A program made the position numbers and the translations under genes. From Ferdinandcohnia humi_A (lineage in GTDB: Bacteria; Bacillota; Bacilli; Bacillales; Bacillaceae_L), in assembly GCA_047608075.1 (NCBI GenBank), contig JBLKRX010000004.1, positions 135,571 to 199,570 on the forward strand: 64,000 nt of DNA, given 5' to 3'. The notes beneath the pieces are model-generated. The model searched no databases, was not told the origin of the DNA, and worked only from the letters and a program-made list of their open reading frames with translations. Within the stretch, counting starts at the first letter, position 1; each line of letters begins with the position of its first letter. Positions 16,950 through 24,443 of the stretch are shown here, in pieces.

Positions 16950-17442
16950 AAAATTTCGAGTTGATTTCATTCATTTTTTCTTCGAATTCCTTCGAAAGTC
17001 TTTCGAATTCTTCTTCTTGCGTACCGCTTGACTGTACCATTTCATAAGCGATTTGCTGCCACTCGTTGAACTCTTCAGTCATATTGACTTCTTCAATCTC
17101 TTTTTCGAAGTAGTTCACGTAATGAAGAACGCTATTCGCAAGCGTGAATTCTGCTGTACTATCATCTTGATAGCTACGATATTCTGAATCATCTGCCCAG
17201 TTCTTACTTATATCCTTAACAAACATTTCAAGCGAAGTATATTCCGACTTATCGACTTGATACGATTTAAGATTAGGCTCTTCACTTTCTTCTTGTATTG
17301 ATTCTTCCTGTTTCACTTCTTGTTTATGTTCTTCAGTAGTAATCTTTTCGGAAGAATTCTCGTCCGATTCCGTTACTAAGGAACAACCCGCGACAATGAC
17401 ACTCGCAACAATAGCAACAACAAACAAATAGAATTTCTTCAA
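16948..17442 (-). CDS. Predicted surface lipoprotein
   Basis: A 164-residue protein with a short positively charged start, a hydrophobic stretch (FYLFVVAIVASVIV) and the lipobox VAGC, so it should be processed by signal peptidase II and anchored outside the membrane. The mature part begins with a long Ser/Glu-rich linker followed by a helical acidic domain. No family recognised. Prophage lipoproteins often act in superinfection exclusion or lysogenic conversion; that is inference. It is flanked by two near-identical hairpins, which suggests insertion as a separate cassette. Confidence 0.72.
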   Translation of the reverse strand: MKKFYLFVVAIVASVIVAGCSLVTESDENSSEKITTEEHKQEVKQEESIQEESEEPNLKSYQVDKSEYTSLEMFVKDISKNWADDSEYRSYQDDSTAEFTLANSVLHYVNYFEKEIEEVNMTEEFNEWQQIAYEMVQSSGTQEEEFERLSKEFEEKMNEINSKF

Positions 17443-17512
17443 AATAGACCCTCCAGATATATATTTATTTCAACAATACAATAGCATAAAATATGAAAAT
17501 AGGTAAATCAGA

Positions 17513-17538
17513 AAGAGCGAGCTTTCACTCACTCTTTT
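17513..17538 (-). terminator. Terminator after the 85-residue protein
   Basis: Seven-pair stem GAGTGAG/CTCGCTC (one G-U) followed on the minus strand by TTTCTGATTT. It shares about 20 bases with the hairpin downstream of the lipoprotein. Confidence 0.65.
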
Positions 17539-17794
17539 ACATTTCAACTTCTGTGATATAGAAGTTTTCTACTACTCCTCCGCAGTCAACGTCGTCAACA
17601 AGTTTCAAAAACTCGTACATATTTTCTTGTTCAGAAACGTCTTTCAGTTCATATTCGTATTCATTTACGTTATATAATTCAACTAGATTGTTGATTACTT
17701 CTTGGTTATTGATTGTTTCCTCGATAGTTTCCATAGCAAACTCATTTTCAATTCCGATTTGTTTTAACGCGTTTTTCATGTTTTCAAATTGCAT
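17537..17794 (-). CDS. Hypothetical acidic phage protein, 85 residues
   Basis: Not recognised. Very acidic with no basic patch (ends DCGGVVENFYITEVEM). Many small acidic early phage proteins mimic DNA or inhibit host enzymes, but there is no evidence for that here. It follows a 63-residue gene by 20 bases under the same phage-type promoter. AAAGGAAGG lies upstream of the ATG. Confidence 0.55.
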   Translation of the reverse strand: MQFENMKNALKQIGIENEFAMETIEETINNQEVINNLVELYNVNEYEYELKDVSEQENMYEFLKLVDDVDCGGVVENFYITEVEM

Positions 17795-17814
17795 ATCATA
17801 TTCCTTCCTTTCGA

Positions 17815-18006
17815 TTAAGCGATTTCTGCAAAGTGTGCGTCTAGTAACTCATTGACGATTGTTTCCTCGTCAACTCCGTTATACATATTGCGAACAGCTT
17901 TGATAGTTTGCTCCTCTGTGAAATCAAGTTCTTTCAACACGTCAACAACTTGATTAAGACGAGTTAATCCTTCCGCAAGAATCATAGAGAATAAAATCTT
18001 TTCCAT
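17815..18006 (-). CDS. Hypothetical phage protein, 63 residues
   Basis: Not recognised. Its pattern (LKELDFTEEQTIKAVRNMYNGVDEETIVNELLDA) resembles a UBA-like or CUE-like three-helix fold, which is a weak suggestion. AAAGGAGG precedes the ATG. First gene after the phage-type promoter at 18054-18082. Confidence 0.55.
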   Translation of the reverse strand: MEKILFSMILAEGLTRLNQVVDVLKELDFTEEQTIKAVRNMYNGVDEETIVNELLDAHFAEIA

Positions 18007-18053
18007 ACTAAAATTCCTCCTTTGAAAGTTTGAATGATTACCTACACTTATTC

Positions 18054-18082
18054 ATGTCGTTATGAGCTTTTATTCGTGACAC
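18054..18082 (-). promoter_or_regulatory. Phage-type promoter
   Basis: Minus strand: GTGTCAC, 16-base spacer, CGACAT, 47 bases before the 63-residue gene. Perfect in both boxes. Confidence 0.75.
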
Positions 18083-18103
18083 TCGATTTATAATTATTTT
18101 CAA

Positions 18104-18127
18104 GGAGAGAGATTTCGCTCTCTCCGT
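18104..18127 (-). terminator. Hairpin after the DUF2958 gene
   Basis: Stem GGAGAGAG/CTCTCTCC around a short loop; the T tract on the minus strand is weak. Confidence 0.55.
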
Positions 18128-18131
18128 TGTT

Positions 18132-18455
18132 TTATGCGTTGATTTTTAACTCGCTGAACTTCGTCGGATTGAAGTATAAGTCTCGTTCGATTATCGGAAC
18201 TCGATAAAGTCCATTTACACTTTCTAGTTCGCTTAGTGAGAAGTAACCCCATTCGCTGTTCCAATCTCCAACGTCGACAAATCCGAAAAAGAGAACGTCT
18301 CCATCTTGTTCCTCTGCTTCAACTACATACCACGTATGAGAGGAAGTAATTGAGAAGAACTTTGCAGTTACAATCTTCTCTTCAGCAGGGATCTGTTCAG
18401 TTTCGTAAAGTTTAGGAGTGCTTTCTGCAAGAGCAGTAGTCCAAAGTTTTAGCAT
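18132..18455 (-). CDS. DUF2958 domain protein
   Basis: A 107-residue single-domain protein with the DUF2958 pattern: a P-L-Y-ETE start, conversion of KFF..TSSHTWYVVEAE, FFGFVDVGDWNSEWGYFSLSELESV and IIERDLYF, listed here in pieces. The family is common on plasmids, integrative elements and phages and has no established activity. The promoter region upstream carries two ATTTCGTAAT copies around a TAATATAATAA -10, suggesting a regulated early or lysogenic gene. ATG has GGAGGAATATTAA upstream. Confidence 0.78.
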   Translation of the reverse strand: MLKLWTTALAESTPKLYETEQIPAEEKIVTAKFFSITSSHTWYVVEAEEQDGDVLFFGFVDVGDWNSEWGYFSLSELESVNGLYRVPIIERDLYFNPTKFSELKINA

Positions 18456-18469
18456 TTAATATTCCTCCA

Positions 18470-18526
18470 TTTCGTAATATCGTAATCAACTTACAAGATT
18501 ATTATATTACGCCATTTCGTAATGGT
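18470..18526 (-). promoter_or_regulatory. Promoter with TTTCGTAAT repeats upstream of DUF2958
   Basis: TTTCGTAAT at 18470-18479, CGTAATC directly after, and TTTCGTAAT again at 18515-18523 flank a minus-strand GTAATATAATAA -10. The same word occurs upstream of the XRE regulator at about 19091. Confidence 0.45.
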
Positions 18527-18552
18527 GAAGGGTAAAATGGGAAAAAATATAA

Positions 18553-18580
18553 AAAAATCGAGGATTTTTCCCTCGATTCT
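18553..18580 (-). terminator. Terminator of the ASCH gene
   Basis: Stem AATCGAGG/CCTCGATT with a six-base loop followed on the minus strand by seven T. Confidence 0.8.
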
Positions 18581-19012
18581 TCACGTAAGTTCACGTATGT
18601 TTTTCGGCAGCATTTCGCTCGGAACATCAAAGAATAGCAATCTTCCTGAATACTCAATTGGTTTATTAAGTGGTCGAGCGTCTTTTAATATCATTCCGCT
18701 TAATCCTTGTTGGTACGATAATCCGCTTAAATGAAGCTCTCTCGTGTTTTCAAACTGTTTTTCATTCTCGAAAATGAATCTCTTATCATAGTAAGCGACT
18801 CCGATAAGTGCTTTTTTAGCTCTATGAAGTTCGTATTGTTTCACAAGATCCCATGCTTCTTTAGGAGCGTTCTTATCCTTGTTTCTTCCTGTATGTATAA
18901 GAATCCATTGAGAATCTATCGTTCTTTTTGTAGACCAATCTCGCAACTCTATTGTTTTATGTCCGTAGCAAATAAGCGTCGCCCATGCTTGTTTAATTGA
19001 TAAAGCGAGCAT
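18581..19012 (-). CDS. ASCH domain protein (PUA-like fold)
   Basis: A 143-residue protein that starts with the ASCH signature: ALSIKQAWATLICYGHKTIELRDWST, given in pieces, with the basic-acidic KTIELR core at about 18-24, followed by ILIHTGR and ALIGVAYY strands and a GRLLFF C-terminal strand. ASCH domains bind RNA or nucleotide-like ligands, and some act as RNases or amidohydrolases. No catalytic assignment is made. It is transcribed away from the XRE regulator, sharing a 138-base divergent control region. Confidence 0.8.
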   Translation of the reverse strand: MLALSIKQAWATLICYGHKTIELRDWSTKRTIDSQWILIHTGRNKDKNAPKEAWDLVKQYELHRAKKALIGVAYYDKRFIFENEKQFENTRELHLSGLSYQQGLSGMILKDARPLNKPIEYSGRLLFFDVPSEMLPKNIRELT

Positions 19013-19080
19013 TATTCAATCTCCTATTGTTTTTTTATAATTATAACAATAGGGAAAAAATACGTGAAGATACGTGGTGT

Positions 19081-19120
19081 TTATTACTTGATTTCGTAAT
19101 TTCGGGATTTTATAATAAAG
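19081..19120 (+). promoter_or_regulatory. Promoter of the XRE regulator with TTTCGTAAT
   Basis: TTGATTTCG at about 19088 and TATAATAA at 19111 form a plausible sigma-A promoter, with ATTTCGTAAT (19091-19100) between. The word could be the regulator's own operator. Confidence 0.45.
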
Positions 19121-19150
19121 ACAAGCAATACGTGATAATGAGGTGGTTTA

Positions 19151-19357
19151 ATGAGATTAGTTATTCATTTGAAGGATATTTTGAAACAAAGAGGAATGAC
19201 CCAAAAAGAACTTTCTGAAAAGTGTGGACTACGTGAAGCTGCCTTGAGTGAATTTGCCAACGGTACTAGAACAACAATTAACAAAGAGCATTTAATAAAA
19301 ATCGCGAACGCTCTTAATATTAGAGACATTCGCGAGTTAATGAGTTTAGAAGATTAG
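19151..19357 (+). CDS. XRE/Cro-CI family regulator
   Basis: A 68-residue helix-turn-helix protein (LKDILKQRGMTQKEL, KCGLREAALSEFANG) of the small Cro/YozG-like type, without a C-terminal dimerisation or peptidase domain. It probably binds a short operator as a dimer and is a candidate lysogeny or early-gene repressor. It is one of few plus-strand genes and is divergent from the ASCH gene. GAGGTGG precedes the ATG. The TTTCGTAAT word in its promoter recurs upstream of other phage genes, so it is the best local candidate for the cognate factor (inference). Confidence 0.85.
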   Translation: MRLVIHLKDILKQRGMTQKELSEKCGLREAALSEFANGTRTTINKEHLIKIANALNIRDIRELMSLED

Positions 19358-19361
19358 TTCA

Positions 19362-19402
19362 AGACGTTATCGTTTTATGAAGCGATAGCGTCTTTTGTTG
19401 TT
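19362..19402. terminator. Bidirectional terminator between the XRE gene and thyX
   Basis: Stem AAGACGTTATCG/CGATAGCGTCTT (one G-U) followed on the plus strand by TTTTGTTGTTTTT. It overlaps the thyX stop codon. Confidence 0.8.
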
Positions 19403-20088
19403 TTTACGAGTTCATCAAGACTAACAGGAAAATCTTCTTTCGCTAGTTCATAAACTGCTTTCGCATATTCTTGAATTTCCTTTTGTGCGTCGTCTGCTAG
19501 TCGCTGATTGATAAAGTGAGCAACGCTTTGTAAACTTCCAGTCCAATAGTAACGAACATATAACCCATAAGCTGGAAGGAACAATCGTGCCTGTTCAGCA
19601 CATACTCCGTTTGCCATAGCTCTTTCATACATCATTGTTCCCATATCAATTAGCTTCATTAAGTCCTCTGTTAAGTGCAATCCTAAATGTTTATTGACAG
19701 GTTTTCCGCTTCCTTGCTTCGAATTCTCTGGGGCTGAACGCCATTCCGTAGGACTTGGAACATAAAATACTGCGTTTTCTGTGATATAACGACGAGAACT
19801 TTCATTCCATGCAGTAAAGGGATCCCTGTGGTCGCTTCCAACGATATACTTCCAATGCTGACGAGCTACCATTAAAGGAGCGTACATTTCAAATTGTAAA
19901 ATCGAGTGTCTGAATGGAGAGCTATGGTCGTGCTTTGCTAAGAATCGAATCAGCTTCTCGTCTTTTTCGTCAATCTCGAATGATTCTTTATCGTAAGAGA
20001 CGCGAGCACTATTAACAACGCTCAAGTCTCCTCCCATTACATCAACTAAACGAACATATCCTTTGTCTAGTACGTCAATTTTACGCAT
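19375..20088 (-). CDS. thyX: Flavin-dependent thymidylate synthase
   Basis: Makes dTMP from dUMP with methylene-tetrahydrofolate and FAD/NADPH. The 237-residue protein carries the ThyX pattern: FEMYAPLMVARQHWKY at about 70-85 and AWNESSRRYI at about 100-109, the S-x-R-Y part being the flavin/dUMP-binding hallmark, plus RARLFLP-like CAEQARLFLPAYG near 165. It follows dUTPase, which supplies dUMP, by 20 bases and is the last gene of the TK-dUTPase-ThyX unit. AAAGGGGG lies upstream of the ATG. Confidence 0.93.
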   Translation of the reverse strand: MRKIDVLDKGYVRLVDVMGGDLSVVNSARVSYDKESFEIDEKDEKLIRFLAKHDHSSPFRHSILQFEMYAPLMVARQHWKYIVGSDHRDPFTAWNESSRRYITENAVFYVPSPTEWRSAPENSKQGSGKPVNKHLGLHLTEDLMKLIDMGTMMYERAMANGVCAEQARLFLPAYGLYVRYYWTGSLQSVAHFINQRLADDAQKEIQEYAKAVYELAKEDFPVSLDELVKTTKDAIAS

Positions 20089-20108
20089 TAAATATTCCCC
20101 CTTTTGAG

Positions 20109-20588
20109 TTATTTGCTTGTTCCTGTGCTTCCGAATCCGCCTTCTCCTCGCTCCGTAACATTCAAGTCGTCAACTTCGTCGAGCTTGATATTATGGAAAA
20201 CAGGAGCGAAAACAAGTTGAGCGATTCGTTCGCCTTTAGGAATCTTGATAAGTTCTTTTGATAGATTCATAACGATAACGCCAATATCTCCTGTATAATC
20301 AGCGTCAATCGTTCCTAGTGCTACATGAAGTCCTTTCTTGAGAGACAGTCCACTTCGCGGGCGAACTTGAGCTTCCAATCCTTCAGGCATTTGAACTGCG
20401 ATTCCTGTTCGAATTAACGCTCTTTCTCCTGGCTTGAGGAAATACTCATAAAACTGAATGTCGTAAGGACTGTCTAAAAATCTTAGATTACAAGCGTCAA
20501 GTACGTATAAGTCGAAGCCACTCGCTAGTTCTGTTTGACGTTTAGGAATAATCGCGTCTCTGTGTAATTTTTTCACTTTAACATTCAT
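20109..20588 (-). CDS. dut: dUTP diphosphatase
   Basis: Hydrolyses dUTP to dUMP and keeps uracil out of phage DNA. All five trimeric dUTPase motifs are visible in the 159-residue product: SGFDLYV, PRSGLSLK, GTIDADYTGDI, GERIAQLVF and the C-terminal ERGEGGFGSTG. The start is MNVKVKKL because its ATG overlaps the thymidine kinase stop as TAATG with GGAGATATGCC before it; a longer in-frame start within the kinase gene is less likely. Confidence 0.95.
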   Translation of the reverse strand: MNVKVKKLHRDAIIPKRQTELASGFDLYVLDACNLRFLDSPYDIQFYEYFLKPGERALIRTGIAVQMPEGLEAQVRPRSGLSLKKGLHVALGTIDADYTGDIGVIVMNLSKELIKIPKGERIAQLVFAPVFHNIKLDEVDDLNVTERGEGGFGSTGTSK

Positions 20589-21166
20589 TAGGCATATCTC
20601 CTTTTGATTGTCTTTTCGAAATAACACGCTCTACAAAGAGGCGTATATTTTTCTTTAGCTCCAAGAACTACTTGATTGCTACCATCAAATTCTCCATGAG
20701 AGATATAAGCGTCATTTCCGCAATCTCCGCATATCGCTTTGAACTTATGAACTTCATCAGCGATTGCCATTAGTTGTGGAACGATTCCAAACGGAACACC
20801 GAATCTATCCATATCAAGACCCGATACAATAACGTCAACTTCTCTGAAGTAGATAAATTCTGTAATGTACGGAATCAAAAGTTCATCAAAGAACTGAACT
20901 TCGTCAATCAGAAGGGCGTCAAGTTCTTTATATCTGAAGAGAATTTTGTCTCGAAGCTGATTAGCATTACGAACAGAAATAGAAGGGATCGCTTGTTTAT
21001 CATGAGTTACAATTTCAGACTCGGAATATCGCTTGTCTCTACTCGGTTTTACAAAGAGAACTCTCTTCCCCATTAGTTCGTAACGTCTGCCTTGACGAAG
21101 AAGCTCTGAACTCTTACCGCTGAACATTGAGCCGACATTTACGACAAGTTTGCCAACTCTCTTCAT
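20588..21166 (-). CDS. tdk: Thymidine kinase (type II)
   Basis: Phosphorylates thymidine to dTMP. The 192-residue protein has P-loop GSMFSGKS (12-19), Walker B region LLIDEVQFFD with the catalytic Glu, and the C-terminal zinc-binding cysteines CGDCG and CRAC. Its stop is fused to the dUTPase start, and its own start overlaps the end of the upstream 130-residue gene by four bases, so the three genes form a coupled operon. Confidence 0.95.
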   Translation of the reverse strand: MKRVGKLVVNVGSMFSGKSSELLRQGRRYELMGKRVLFVKPSRDKRYSESEIVTHDKQAIPSISVRNANQLRDKILFRYKELDALLIDEVQFFDELLIPYITEFIYFREVDVIVSGLDMDRFGVPFGIVPQLMAIADEVHKFKAICGDCGNDAYISHGEFDGSNQVVLGAKEKYTPLCRACYFEKTIKRRYA

Positions 21167-21555
21167 TTATTCTTCCTCCTTGTTTTCTTCTTGGGTTTCT
21201 TCTCTTCGTTTCCTGTGAGAATTCGTAATCCAACGCGAGAGAATAGTTCCTCTATTGGAGTTCTTTTATTGTTGTGATGATAAAGAAGTCGAATCGCTGT
21301 AATCATGATTCCTTCGGGATAACCTCGAATGAAGTACCCACTTCCCGAACTATCGAAATCCTTGCATATTTCGTAGTAGGTAGCTTTTTCAGCTATGCTT
21401 CGATACTTTTCATGGAGTACGACTAATTCTTTGCACCACGCGTCAAAGGTTGCGTCTGGGATAATGCTCTCGTTCATCTTGTAGTACAAAAACGAGTGAA
21501 CGAGTAACTGTCTATGTCTACGAGTGATAAGTTCTATAATTTCAGCGTCATTCAT
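21163..21555 (-). CDS. Phage protein resembling the N-terminal (Ia) segment of NAD-dependent DNA ligase
   Basis: A 130-residue protein, LLVHSFLYYKMNESIIPDATFDAWCKEL and similar, that resembles the YY-x-n-P-x-I-S-D-x-x-Y-D segment of LigA that binds NMN. Such stand-alone proteins are common in Gram-positive phages and lack the adenylation domain, so they are not ligases. The C-terminus is a lysine-rich tail (KKPKKKTRRKNK). Role unknown. First gene of the TK unit, 28 bases after a phage-type -10. Confidence 0.6.
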   Translation of the reverse strand: MNDAEIIELITRRHRQLLVHSFLYYKMNESIIPDATFDAWCKELVVLHEKYRSIAEKATYYEICKDFDSSGSGYFIRGYPEGIMITAIRLLYHHNNKRTPIEELFSRVGLRILTGNEEKKPKKKTRRKNK

Positions 21556-21583
21556 CGCTTCACCCCTTTCATCTATACTAATA

Positions 21584-21613
21584 ATGTCGAATTTGTTCTC
21601 AATCTCGTGACAC
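21584..21613 (-). promoter_or_regulatory. Phage-type promoter (17-base spacer)
   Basis: Minus strand: GTGTCAC, 17-base spacer, CGACAT. It drives the ligase-like/tdk/dut/thyX operon and overlaps the divergent start region of the plus-strand gene next to it. Confidence 0.72.
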
Positions 21614-21670
21614 TTGGCTATAATTATGTTAGGTGAATTACGGTATTTAGGAGAGAAGGAGAGGGATCTT

Positions 21671-22252
21671 GTGGAGTTGAGTCTGGAAGGGATAAATGAA
21701 CTTTATTGCGATAGATTTAAATCTGTTCTCGGTATTCCTACAAAAGTCACTAGAACACACATACAAAATATAGAGACTATTCTAGAGTTTGTTGAGAAAC
21801 ATCAACCAACAAATGATGAGTTTGTTCAATTTGTTATTGATGACTTTAGAATAAAAAAGAATACAGCTATTCATGTTCGTCCAACACTAGGTAGAGCTAA
21901 CTTAATTCTTACAGTAAATAGAACCAATAAGTTAACAAATATATCTCGACTTTATTTAAACGAGCCTAACCCTCGATACCTAGCAAAAGGATTTTTAGAA
22001 AACTACTTTGGCTTCTTAGAATTAATACTGATTATAAATAACAATAATATAGAAAATAAAAAGGTAATGTTTGATAAGTGGAATAAACTAACCATTGAAC
22101 AAATTGGAAACCGCCCGGAATCAACTCAACGTACACAATTCGGAAGAATATTTAAATACTTGGAGATTTTCAAGCTTCTACATAAGGAAAATGATACATG
22201 GAAAGTTAATAATACTTTATTGGAAGAAGCTCTTTCTCTTGATGTTTTTTAG
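21671..22252 (+). CDS. Hypothetical protein of a plus-strand cargo gene
   Basis: Not recognised; about 193 residues if the GTG start with AAGGAGAGGG upstream is used. The frame is open further upstream to 21614, but a TATAAT at 21619-21624 makes a leader there more likely than coding. The middle (LILTVNRTNKLTNISRLYLNEPNPRY) and C-terminal part (LEIFKLLHKENDTWKVNN, a winged-helix-like end) suggest a helical regulator or restriction-associated protein. It is divergent to a phage operon and has a terminator, so it is probably an accessory (moron) gene. Confidence 0.55.
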   Translation: MELSLEGINELYCDRFKSVLGIPTKVTRTHIQNIETILEFVEKHQPTNDEFVQFVIDDFRIKKNTAIHVRPTLGRANLILTVNRTNKLTNISRLYLNEPNPRYLAKGFLENYFGFLELILIINNNNIENKKVMFDKWNKLTIEQIGNRPESTQRTQFGRIFKYLEIFKLLHKENDTWKVNNTLLEEALSLDVF

Positions 22253-22263
22253 CTTTTCGAACA

Positions 22264-22301
22264 AAAAAAACGACCTCATCTTAAAGGATAAGGTCGTTAA
22301 T
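22264..22301. terminator. Bidirectional terminator
   Basis: Stem AACGACCT/AGGTCGTT with flanking A and T runs between two convergent genes. Confidence 0.78.
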
Positions 22302-22303
22302 GT

Positions 22304-22741
22304 TTATGATTCGAGACATTCTCTATTTAATTCTCTAAATCTTTCCCCAAACTCTTCTCTAGTATATTTTTTATCATTTCCTTTTAACCCGTTCTCATCA
22401 GCTTCTGTTACCTCTATTACGAGGATTTTATCTTCATGTTTTGTTCCTTTTTTCGCATAGTTAACTAAATATAACTTTGCATTTAAATCTTGAGCCACTC
22501 TCCAAAGTGATAAGAATTTCCTTTTATTCTTATGCCAGTATCTATTAGGATGGCTTGTATGCGGATTAACTGATTGGGCTTCTTCACATAGTAAATATTC
22601 CATAATGATATACCCGTATTTTGGGTGTTTCTGTAAACGGTCAAAGTTAACAGCTGCCGTTACTTCACCTGCTAACATTTCTTGTGCAAATTCAAAACCA
22701 CTTTGGTCTGAATTCATCAAAGGCTTACTCGCTGTACTCAA
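22304..22741 (-). CDS. Hypothetical protein, 145 residues
   Basis: Not recognised. The sequence has YIIMEYLLCEEAQ followed by an Asn/His-rich loop (NPHTSHPNRYW) and LNAKLYLVNYAK, which vaguely recalls a PD-(D/E)XK nuclease core, but no D/E-x-K is clear. It is convergent with the plus-strand cargo gene and divergent from a small membrane protein gene, with AT-rich control regions on both sides, unlike the tightly packed phage operons. Probably cargo. Confidence 0.5.
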   Translation of the reverse strand: MSTASKPLMNSDQSGFEFAQEMLAGEVTAAVNFDRLQKHPKYGYIIMEYLLCEEAQSVNPHTSHPNRYWHKNKRKFLSLWRVAQDLNAKLYLVNYAKKGTKHEDKILVIEVTEADENGLKGNDKKYTREEFGERFRELNRECLES

Positions 22742-22886
22742 AACATCACCTCATTGTAAATTTTTTCAACTATAAACTGATTCTATGTATTAGGACTAAA
22801 TACCTTCAAAAGATTTGTTTAAATATAGAAATCTTAGGAAATGATTGGTAAAATAGAAATCTATCAATCTTAGAAAGGGAGTTTAT

Positions 22887-23270
22887 ATGTTAAAAAGTAT
22901 TTTGGTAAAGATTTTTTGGGCTCTTGGAGCTATCTTTTTCCTTTATTCTATAATAATGCTCGCATTTCCTGAAACGGAGAACAAATTTATTACTCTTGCT
23001 CTAGCATTAATTTTCCTCTTGTTATCATTGATTGATTTCGGTAGGACTCTGTTTCGTAATGATGATAATAAAAAAGCATGGGACATAGGAACTGTTGTTT
23101 TTTTATTTTTATCAGCTGCTCTTTGTGCGTTTTGTATATATGCTTATGCAGTAGGTATGGGGAAAGATTTGGATTGGGGAAATTATGCTGATTTTCTTGC
23201 ATACTTTGGTGTTGGTATTTTTTATTATAATCTTATGGTTAAATTCAATGAGAATAAGATGTTTGATTAA
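22887..23270 (+). CDS. Small integral membrane protein
   Basis: A 127-residue protein with four hydrophobic segments (about 8-25, 33-50, 65-88 and 103-120), short loops and charged ends. AAAGGGAG is well placed before the ATG. No family recognised. A membrane protein expressed in the opposite direction to the phage operons may be a lysogenic-conversion or exclusion factor (inference). Confidence 0.62.
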   Translation: MLKSILVKIFWALGAIFFLYSIIMLAFPETENKFITLALALIFLLLSLIDFGRTLFRNDDNKKAWDIGTVVFLFLSAALCAFCIYAYAVGMGKDLDWGNYADFLAYFGVGIFYYNLMVKFNENKMFD

Positions 23271-23333
23271 CAGAATAAAACGAGAGAGAACTGCATTTTG
23301 CTAGTCCTCCCTCGTTAGATCCCGAACTATTCT

Positions 23334-24368
23334 TTACAAGTCGCCAAAATCTAAGCCACTTGCTTTTGAGTAGTTCGTTACTTTTTGCTCGAAGAAATCC
23401 GTCTTAGTTGAATTCATATCGCTGAAGCTATCAACCCACTTCATAGGGTGAGTCGTAATTTCAGGGTACACAATATCTAATTCAAGACGCTTCAAGCGTT
23501 CATTTGCTACCCATTTGATATAACGCTCGATAAGCTGATTGTTCAATCCTAGAATTTCATTATTAGTTACGTATTGTCCCCATTCGATTTCATGTTCTAC
23601 TGCTGTTCGAGTCATTTCTCGAAGCTCCTCGATTACCTCTTTTGTGAACAAGTGAGGATTCTCTTTTCGAAGCTCCCGAATCATATTTTGAAACAATGTA
23701 ACGTGAGTTAATTCGTCTCGCTGAATGTATTTAATAATTGTCGCTGTTTGAGTCATTTTTCCTTGTCTTGCGAGTGTGTAGAAGAATGAGAATCCACTAT
23801 AAAAGTACAAGGATTCAAGCAAGAAGTTCGCCATACACGTTTTAATAAAGTTGTTGTCGTTAGTATCGTCAACGAACTCTTGATACAAGTCAGCGATAAA
23901 CTTGTTTCGCTTCAACAATCTTTCGTCATTTCTCCATGTATCATAAATGCTATCGCGAGTCTCTGGGCTACATACAGTATCAAGAATGTATGAATAGCTT
24001 TGAGCGTGAATTTCTTCTTGGAACGCTTGAATATTTAATAAGCTCGTTACTTCGGGAGCTGTTACATACTCGTTGATATTAGGCAAATTTTCGCATTGAA
24101 TTGAGTCCAAGAAGTTCAAGAAGCTGATTGTCTTATCGAAAGCTCGACGTTCAGCAGGAGAAAGCTCGTTAAACTGCTTCGCGTCATTTGCGAGTGGTAC
24201 TTCTTCGGGAATCCAGAAGTTGTTCAACATAGTTCGATAGAGCTTGTGTGCCCAGTCGTATTTGATTCGATTCCATTCACGAAGATTAGTCGTATTTCCG
24301 TTGATTAGTCTTTGAGTTCCGCGTTGTCCTTCCGCGTTAAAAATCTTCTTTCTTTGTAGTGTTTCCAT
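23334..24368 (-). CDS. nrdB: Ribonucleotide reductase class I small (radical) subunit
   Basis: Holds the metal site that starts the radical for NDP reduction. The metal-ligand segments are visible: EEIHAQSYSYIL (E-x-x-H) and RDELTHVTLF (D/E-x-x-H), plus the earlier FDKTISFLNFLDS region. The 344-residue size fits. The start METLQRKKIF is preferred because GAGGAGGAATCGAGT precedes it; a frame start 30 bases upstream lacks a site. It follows nrdA with a phage-type promoter in the gap. No intein or intron seen. Confidence 0.93.
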   Translation of the reverse strand: METLQRKKIFNAEGQRGTQRLINGNTTNLREWNRIKYDWAHKLYRTMLNNFWIPEEVPLANDAKQFNELSPAERRAFDKTISFLNFLDSIQCENLPNINEYVTAPEVTSLLNIQAFQEEIHAQSYSYILDTVCSPETRDSIYDTWRNDERLLKRNKFIADLYQEFVDDTNDNNFIKTCMANFLLESLYFYSGFSFFYTLARQGKMTQTATIIKYIQRDELTHVTLFQNMIRELRKENPHLFTKEVIEELREMTRTAVEHEIEWGQYVTNNEILGLNNQLIERYIKWVANERLKRLELDIVYPEITTHPMKWVDSFSDMNSTKTDFFEQKVTNYSKASGLDFGDL

Positions 24369-24404
24369 ACTCGATTCCTCCTCGTTGAATTGATTCATTT
24401 ATCT

Positions 24405-24433
24405 ATGTCGAGAAAGATTTTCTAATGTGACAC
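24405..24433 (-). promoter_or_regulatory. Phage-type promoter of nrdB
   Basis: Minus strand: GTGTCAC, 16-base spacer, CGACAT, 36 bases before the chosen ATG. Confidence 0.75.
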
Positions 24434-24443
24434 TTACTCGTTA

